64,000 bases of DNA from Algoriphagus lacus. GTDB lineage: Bacteria; Bacteroidota; Bacteroidia; Cytophagales; Cyclobacteriaceae. The notes below the pieces were generated by a model. It worked only from the letters and a program-made list of their open reading frames with translations. It had not been told where the DNA came from and searched no databases. This document shows positions 60,136 to 64,000 of the stretch, piece by piece; positions within the stretch are counted from its first letter, which is position 1, and every line of letters starts with the position of its first letter. The position numbers and the translations under genes were made by a program. The stretch lies in NCBI RefSeq assembly GCF_003583985.1, contig NZ_QXML01000010.1, positions 1 through 64,000 on the forward strand. The letters run 5' to 3'.

Positions 60136-60520
60136 GAATTTTGAATTGAGAATGAAAATCACAAATCCGTTAATTTTTTGTCCGGTTTTTCAATCCTCAT
60201 TTAATGGTTTAACTTTCTTTTCTGTACCACCATTACCTTATCCATGAAGAAATTCTTCCTTTCAGGTCTCGTCCTGATGTTTTCCAGTGCCGCTTTTGTC
60301 AATAAAAACTTATAGCCATTCTGGTCGATTGATCAGTTTGAACAAAATCAAATTCTAACCAAAACCAACTTCAAAACGGTCTATTCTATTTAGGACAATA
60401 CAAGCTGTCAACGATAAACCCTTAGACTTGGGACTCTCGTCACTCCATTGCTCAGAATGACAAAACAAGACAATATTTAAACTCATTTAAACCAATCCAA
60501 TCATTAATAATCCAAGCACT
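60136..60520. other. Gene-poor interval with a signal-peptide remnant
   Basis: About 385 bp before the S10 peptidase gene. It contains a 23-residue signal-peptide-like frame (60244-60315) and a sequence (ACTCTCGTCACTCCATTGCT then CAGAATGACA near 60431-60460) resembling a dispersed Bacteroidota repeat. No other gene seen. Confidence 0.5.
60244..60315 (+). pseudogene. Orphan signal-peptide fragment
   Basis: MKKFFLSGLVLMFSSAAF followed by VNKNL and TAG: a well-formed export signal of a protein whose body is missing. It probably marks a truncated secreted-protein gene; a genuine 23-residue peptide cannot be excluded. Confidence 0.4.
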
Positions 60521-62029
60521 ATGAAAATCAGATTTTTACTGGTTTTTCTTTTTGTCTCAAGCTTTGCCTTTGCACAGGAGAAAAAGGAAACCGCGACCGC
60601 ACCGCTTCCTGTAGCCCAGGTTTTTGACTCCAAACAGTCTGTAACCATCGATGGAAAAGTGATCAGCCTGAATGCTAAAGCAGGAACGATGGAGCTCCGA
60701 GACGAAAACAACAAGCCGATTGCGCTTTTTGGGTACACTGCCTATTTCAAGGAAAATCCGGAGAAAAACCGTCCGATAGTTTTTGCCTACAACGGGGGAC
60801 CGGGTTCATCTTCCTATTGGCTGCATATGGGAATCATGGGACCAAAGCGGATCGTGGTCAATGATCCCAATTACAACCAAGCAGCTCCGTATGAACTGGT
60901 AAACAATGAGTTTTCCATCCTTGATATCGCCGATGTCGTGATGATGGATCCGGTAGGAACAGGACTGAGTGTGCCGATCGGAGATGCAAAAGGATCGGAT
61001 TTCTGGGGAGTAGATCAGGACATCCGTAGCATCAGCCTGTTTATCATGCAGTTTTTGAAAGCGCACGACCGACTCAATTCTCCAAAATACATCTTGGGAG
61101 AAAGCTACGGTACTTTCCGGAATGCAGGGGTGATGAGTTACCTTTTGGACAAGGGATATGCGCTGAATGGTGTGGTAATGGTTTCGGCCGTCTTTGATTT
61201 GAGAACCCTTTTCTTTGCTCCAAATGAAGATCTTTCCCATATCGTCTATTTGCCTACGATGGCAGCGACCAGCTGGTACCATAATAAAGTAGCCAATAAG
61301 GGAACTGACTTACCTGCTTTTGTTCAGGAGGTGAGAAGTTTCACTGAAAACCACTACGCTCCGGCACTTTACAAGGGCAACAGAATTTCGGAGCAAGAAA
61401 AATCAGCAGTGGCGCAAAAGCTTCAGGATTATACTGGGATCTCAACAGAAGTTTGGAAAAGGGCAAACCTGAAGATTACCGCAAATGAATATTATCAGGA
61501 ACTTTTGAGAAGCACGGGTGAGACAGTAGGCCGTCTGGATTCCCGATACAAAGGAATAAACATCGATCCAATGGCGATGTCGGCTTTCACCGATCCTCAA
61601 AGTGACGCGATTTCTCCCGCATACACCATGGGCTTTTTGGATTTCTACCACAGGAACTTAGGGGTTAGCAAGGATTTGATGTATGCCACTTCAGCCTATT
61701 CCAAGGAAGGGTTCAAATGGGACTGGAAGCATCAGGGGAATAATTTTTGGGGCGCGGATGCAGCAGTAACTACTTTGCCAGATATGGCGGAAGCGCTGAG
61801 CAAAGACCCTCATGTAAAAGTCCTGATTATGAATGGATATTACGATTTAGCGACCGTTTTCCATGGGGTGGAGCATTCCATTTCCCACATGGAACTTCCC
61901 AAATCAGCTACTGATCGTATCATTATGACCTATTATGAAGCTGGTCACATGATGTACACTCACCTTCCTTCAGCCAAGCTTTTCCGTGAGGATCTGAAGA
62001 AATTTATCCAGGACACACTTAGAAAGTGA
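60521..62029 (+). CDS. Secreted S10-family serine carboxypeptidase
   Basis: A 502-residue protein with a signal peptide (KIRFLLVFLFVSSFAFAQE). The S10 catalytic set is visible: VFAYNGGPGSSSYWLHMGIM (oxyanion loop), ILGESYGTFRNAG with nucleophile S195, VLIMNGYYDLATVF with the aspartate, and YYEAGHMMYTHLPS with the histidine. Bacterial S10 members remove C-terminal residues from peptides in the periplasm or outside. The stop overlaps the next gene's upstream GTG, so both may be coupled. Confidence 0.88.
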   Translation: MKIRFLLVFLFVSSFAFAQEKKETATAPLPVAQVFDSKQSVTIDGKVISLNAKAGTMELRDENNKPIALFGYTAYFKENPEKNRPIVFAYNGGPGSSSYWLHMGIMGPKRIVVNDPNYNQAAPYELVNNEFSILDIADVVMMDPVGTGLSVPIGDAKGSDFWGVDQDIRSISLFIMQFLKAHDRLNSPKYILGESYGTFRNAGVMSYLLDKGYALNGVVMVSAVFDLRTLFFAPNEDLSHIVYLPTMAATSWYHNKVANKGTDLPAFVQEVRSFTENHYAPALYKGNRISEQEKSAVAQKLQDYTGISTEVWKRANLKITANEYYQELLRSTGETVGRLDSRYKGINIDPMAMSAFTDPQSDAISPAYTMGFLDFYHRNLGVSKDLMYATSAYSKEGFKWDWKHQGNNFWGADAAVTTLPDMAEALSKDPHVKVLIMNGYYDLATVFHGVEHSISHMELPKSATDRIIMTYYEAGHMMYTHLPSAKLFREDLKKFIQDTLRK

Positions 62030-62037
62030 TTAAACGT

Positions 62038-63156
62038 ATGAAGCCCGGCATTCCACCATTTCGAATTTCCTCTTTTTTCAAGGTCCTGCTGGGATGCTGG
62101 GCTTTCTTTACGTTCAGTTGTGCCGAAGCACAAAAACCGACTCCTTCCTCCAATCTCTATTTTCCACCCAATGAATCTTCAGTCTGGGAGGAAAAGCCTT
62201 TGGCGGAACTTGGATGGAACCAAGTCGCTTTGGCTGAGTTGTTGGCTTGGTTGCCTACTCAGGATACCCGGGCATTTATCATTCTGAAAGACGGGAAAAT
62301 TGTGGTGGAGGAATATTGGGGAACCAAACTGACAGGATCCGGAGAGATGGATCAAAACTCCTTTTGGTATTGGGCATCTGCAGGCAAAACCCTAACGGCT
62401 GCCCTGGTTGGTTTGGCGCAAAGTGACAAGTTTCTTTCTGTCAATGACCGTACTCAAAAGTACCTGGGCGAAGGCTGGACTTCCATGCCTAGCAATCAGG
62501 AACGGGAAATTCGACTGATCCATCACCTGACATTGACCACTGGTATCGACGATAAAGTAGCCAATCTGGATGATACTTCTCCGGCCTCACTAAAGTATCT
62601 GGCAAAACCCGGGACACGTTGGAGTTACCACAATGCGACTTACACCCTATTAGAAAAGGTGGTAGTGAAAGCAACCGGCAAAGATTACCAAACTTACTTT
62701 GAAGAAAAGCTCGGTGATAAAATCGGTATGAAGGGATTTTGGCAGCAAACAGGTTTCAACAATGTGTTTTATTCCGATGCTCGCTCTTTTGCCAGATTTG
62801 GATTGCTAATGCTTGCCAAAGGCAATTGGAACGGAACTCAGGTATGGTCAGGTGATTTTTTTGATAAAATGCCTCAAACTTCGCAAAATCTGAATTTGAG
62901 TTATGGGTACCTGACTTGGCTCAATGGTAAAAGTTCATTCATGGTTCCCGGTTCACAGTCGGTGATTCCAGGATCTTTGATTCCCCAGGCACCGGCAGAC
63001 ATGTATCAGGCTATGGGGAAGAACGGACAGTTTTTGATGATCATTCCTTCTCAGAATCTGGTAATAGTCAGAATGGGGAGTTCGGGGGGAGATTCACCAG
63101 TGCCTTTCTTGTTAATGCGGGATATTTGGCAGCGATTGGATCAAGTGATCAAGTAA
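62038..63156 (+). CDS. Serine hydrolase of the beta-lactamase/PBP (class C) family
   Basis: A ~370-residue exported protein; a hydrophobic stretch with a possible lipobox (LLGCWAFFTFSC) starts it. The active-site motifs are S-x-x-K in WYWASAGKTLTAALVGLAQ, Y-x-N in WSYHNATYTLLEKVV, and a later conserved turn. A GTG at 62026 overlaps the upstream stop; I chose ATG 62038, but either could be used. Such enzymes include esterases, D-aminopeptidases and beta-lactamases; I cannot tell which. It follows the S10 peptidase directly. Confidence 0.85.
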   Translation: MKPGIPPFRISSFFKVLLGCWAFFTFSCAEAQKPTPSSNLYFPPNESSVWEEKPLAELGWNQVALAELLAWLPTQDTRAFIILKDGKIVVEEYWGTKLTGSGEMDQNSFWYWASAGKTLTAALVGLAQSDKFLSVNDRTQKYLGEGWTSMPSNQEREIRLIHHLTLTTGIDDKVANLDDTSPASLKYLAKPGTRWSYHNATYTLLEKVVVKATGKDYQTYFEEKLGDKIGMKGFWQQTGFNNVFYSDARSFARFGLLMLAKGNWNGTQVWSGDFFDKMPQTSQNLNLSYGYLTWLNGKSSFMVPGSQSVIPGSLIPQAPADMYQAMGKNGQFLMIIPSQNLVIVRMGSSGGDSPVPFLLMRDIWQRLDQVIK

Positions 63157-63161
63157 AAAGT

Positions 63162-63548
63162 CTAGCGGTAATGTTCCATTTGCCCGTTGATTTTATCCAA
63201 GGTGAGGGGCTTTTCAAGGAAACCCGAGACGATTGAGTACTCATTGGCCCGTTGGCGGTCTTGAAAATCTATGGAACTCGATAGGATGACAATTTTGTCT
63301 TTTCGGTTGGGAAAAAGTTCTATGTACTTATTTAGAAATTCCCAACCATTCATGACCGGCATATTGATGTCCAGTAAGATTAGGAGTGTTTCGTCCGGAC
63401 CGAGCTCTGAGATTTTTTCAAAGGCATCTTCGCCTCCCAAAAACTCAAGAATCCGATTGCTAATGCCGGTTTTACCCAAAAGTCTCCTGTTTATAAGGTT
63501 ATTTATGGGGTCATCGTCCACTAAAAAAATGGCATCAAAGCGAATCAT
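63162..63548 (-). CDS. CheY-like response regulator receiver protein
   Basis: A 128-residue single receiver domain: FLVDDDPINNLINRR with the acidic pocket D11-D12-D13, LLILLDINMPVMNGWEFLNK with phosphoacceptor D60, IVILSSS with the serine, and FLEKPL with the conserved lysine. No output domain is attached. Free receivers often carry a phosphate to a partner kinase or output protein, but no kinase gene is adjacent. It faces the serine hydrolase gene, tail to tail. Confidence 0.88.
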   Translation of the reverse strand: MIRFDAIFLVDDDPINNLINRRLLGKTGISNRILEFLGGEDAFEKISELGPDETLLILLDINMPVMNGWEFLNKYIELFPNRKDKIVILSSSIDFQDRQRANEYSIVSGFLEKPLTLDKINGQMEHYR

Positions 63549-63672
63549 TAAAGTGTTAATCAGGTGTTAAGTGGAAGTATCAATCCTAAAATACAATTAT
63601 TCCTTTTCCCTAAAAAAGGATTTGCACCGTTTTTATTTCCACTCATACACAAACCCTATAAATCAGGTAAAT

Positions 63673-63700
63673 AAAAAGGAGGTCCAATCGGACCTCCTTT
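63673..63700 (-). terminator. Terminator downstream of groEL
   Basis: AAAGGAGGTCC and GGACCTCCTTT form an 11-bp stem with an AATC loop; the T-tract is on the minus strand, as expected for groEL, which stops 23 bp before. Confidence 0.8.
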
Positions 63701-63722
63701 AGTTTTTAAATGGAATCTATGA

Positions 63723-64000
63723 TTACATCATTCCGCCCATTCCTCCGCCACCCATTGGAGGCATTGCAGGAGCGTCTTCTTTTACGTCAGCTACTACACA
63801 TTCTGTAGTCAGCAACAATGCGGCTATGGAAGCAGCATTTTCAAGCGCAAGACGAGTTACCTTAGTTGGGTCGATTACACCAGCTTCGAAGAGGTCTTCG
63901 TACTGATCTGTTCTTGCGTTGTAACCAAAGTTTCCTTTGTTTTCTCTGATTTTGTTGATGACAACAGAAGGCTCGCCACCTGCATTGGAAACGATCGTTC
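63723..64000 (-). CDS. groEL: Chaperonin GroEL, 3' end (partial)
   Basis: The minus-strand frame ends ...GGGGMGGMM, the tail of GroEL, preceded by segments such as [33 protein letters not shown] and [14 protein letters not shown]. The gene continues past the window end. It folds proteins in the cytoplasm with GroES, whose gene would lie upstream outside the window. The identity is secure from the tail and the VDPTKV region. Confidence 0.95.
   Translation of the reverse strand, partial: TIVSNAGGEPSVVINKIRENKGNFGYNARTDQYEDLFEAGVIDPTKVTRLALENAASIAALLLTTECVVADVKEDAPAMPPMGGGGMGGMM

Overview
The window looks like a chromosomal segment from a marine or freshwater Bacteroidota of the order Cytophagales (Algoriphagus/Cyclobacteriaceae-like). 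The evidence is a SusC/SusD pair, a type IX secretion C-terminal domain on a giant surface protein, Bacteroidota-restricted small families (DUF6520-, DUF6266- and DUF5675-like), a KdsB and Wza/Wzc set, and a GroEL tail ending GGMGGMM. The genus is inferred from gene content only.

Layout. (1) 1-17178, plus strand: a surface-glycan locus with tightly packed, mostly overlapping genes. It holds the tail of a probable polysaccharide ABC-transporter ATPase (Wzt-type), eleven glycosyltransferases (GT2, GT4, GT14), three methyltransferases, a left-handed beta-helix acyltransferase, a formyltransferase-like/GINT1-like fusion and a polymerase-like membrane protein. Several genes start with TTG inside the previous stop codon. 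The first 3 kb is visibly more AT-rich than the rest. (2) 17179-23827: a repeat-rich accessory region with a DUF1508 protein, a two-gene PIN-GNAT-PUA/ASCH cassette, a small XRE regulator and its divergent small gene. It is crowded with hairpin-forming dispersed repeats. (3) 23828-33818: a secretion/uptake and terpene cluster. TlpA-like, SusC and SusD genes face a small secreted DUF6520-like protein and a MauE-like membrane protein on the other strand. A Crp-like regulator overlaps a canonical class I terpene synthase. (4) 34099-36595: a DUF6266-DUF5675-small-membrane-protein cassette that could be a phage-derived lysis-type module. (5) 36600-37765: near-tandem copies of a four-hairpin repeat. 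(6) 37766-46094: a GT4, a polysaccharide deacetylase and a GNAT enzyme on minus, then Wza, Wzc and KdsB on plus. (7) 46374-58813: a NarL-type two-component system and a divergent 3041-residue T9SS adhesin. They share an identical 16-bp palindrome upstream, which suggests a dedicated regulon. (8) 58943-64000: housekeeping or scattered enzymes (VOC, two GNATs, an S10 peptidase, a serine hydrolase, a CheY-like receiver) and the 3' end of groEL.

Four points stand out. A palindromic intergenic repeat has been accommodated in frame inside a GT4 gene, and half of another supplies the C-terminus of a second GT4. The two-component system and giant adhesin share an operator-like site. The PIN-GNAT-PUA + ASCH pair looks like an RNA- or nucleobase-modification-linked toxin/defence cassette. 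A decayed T9SS C-terminal domain lies just downstream of kdsB and closely resembles the 3' end of the giant adhesin gene 12 kb away. Functions are read from motifs and family resemblance only; no search was run.
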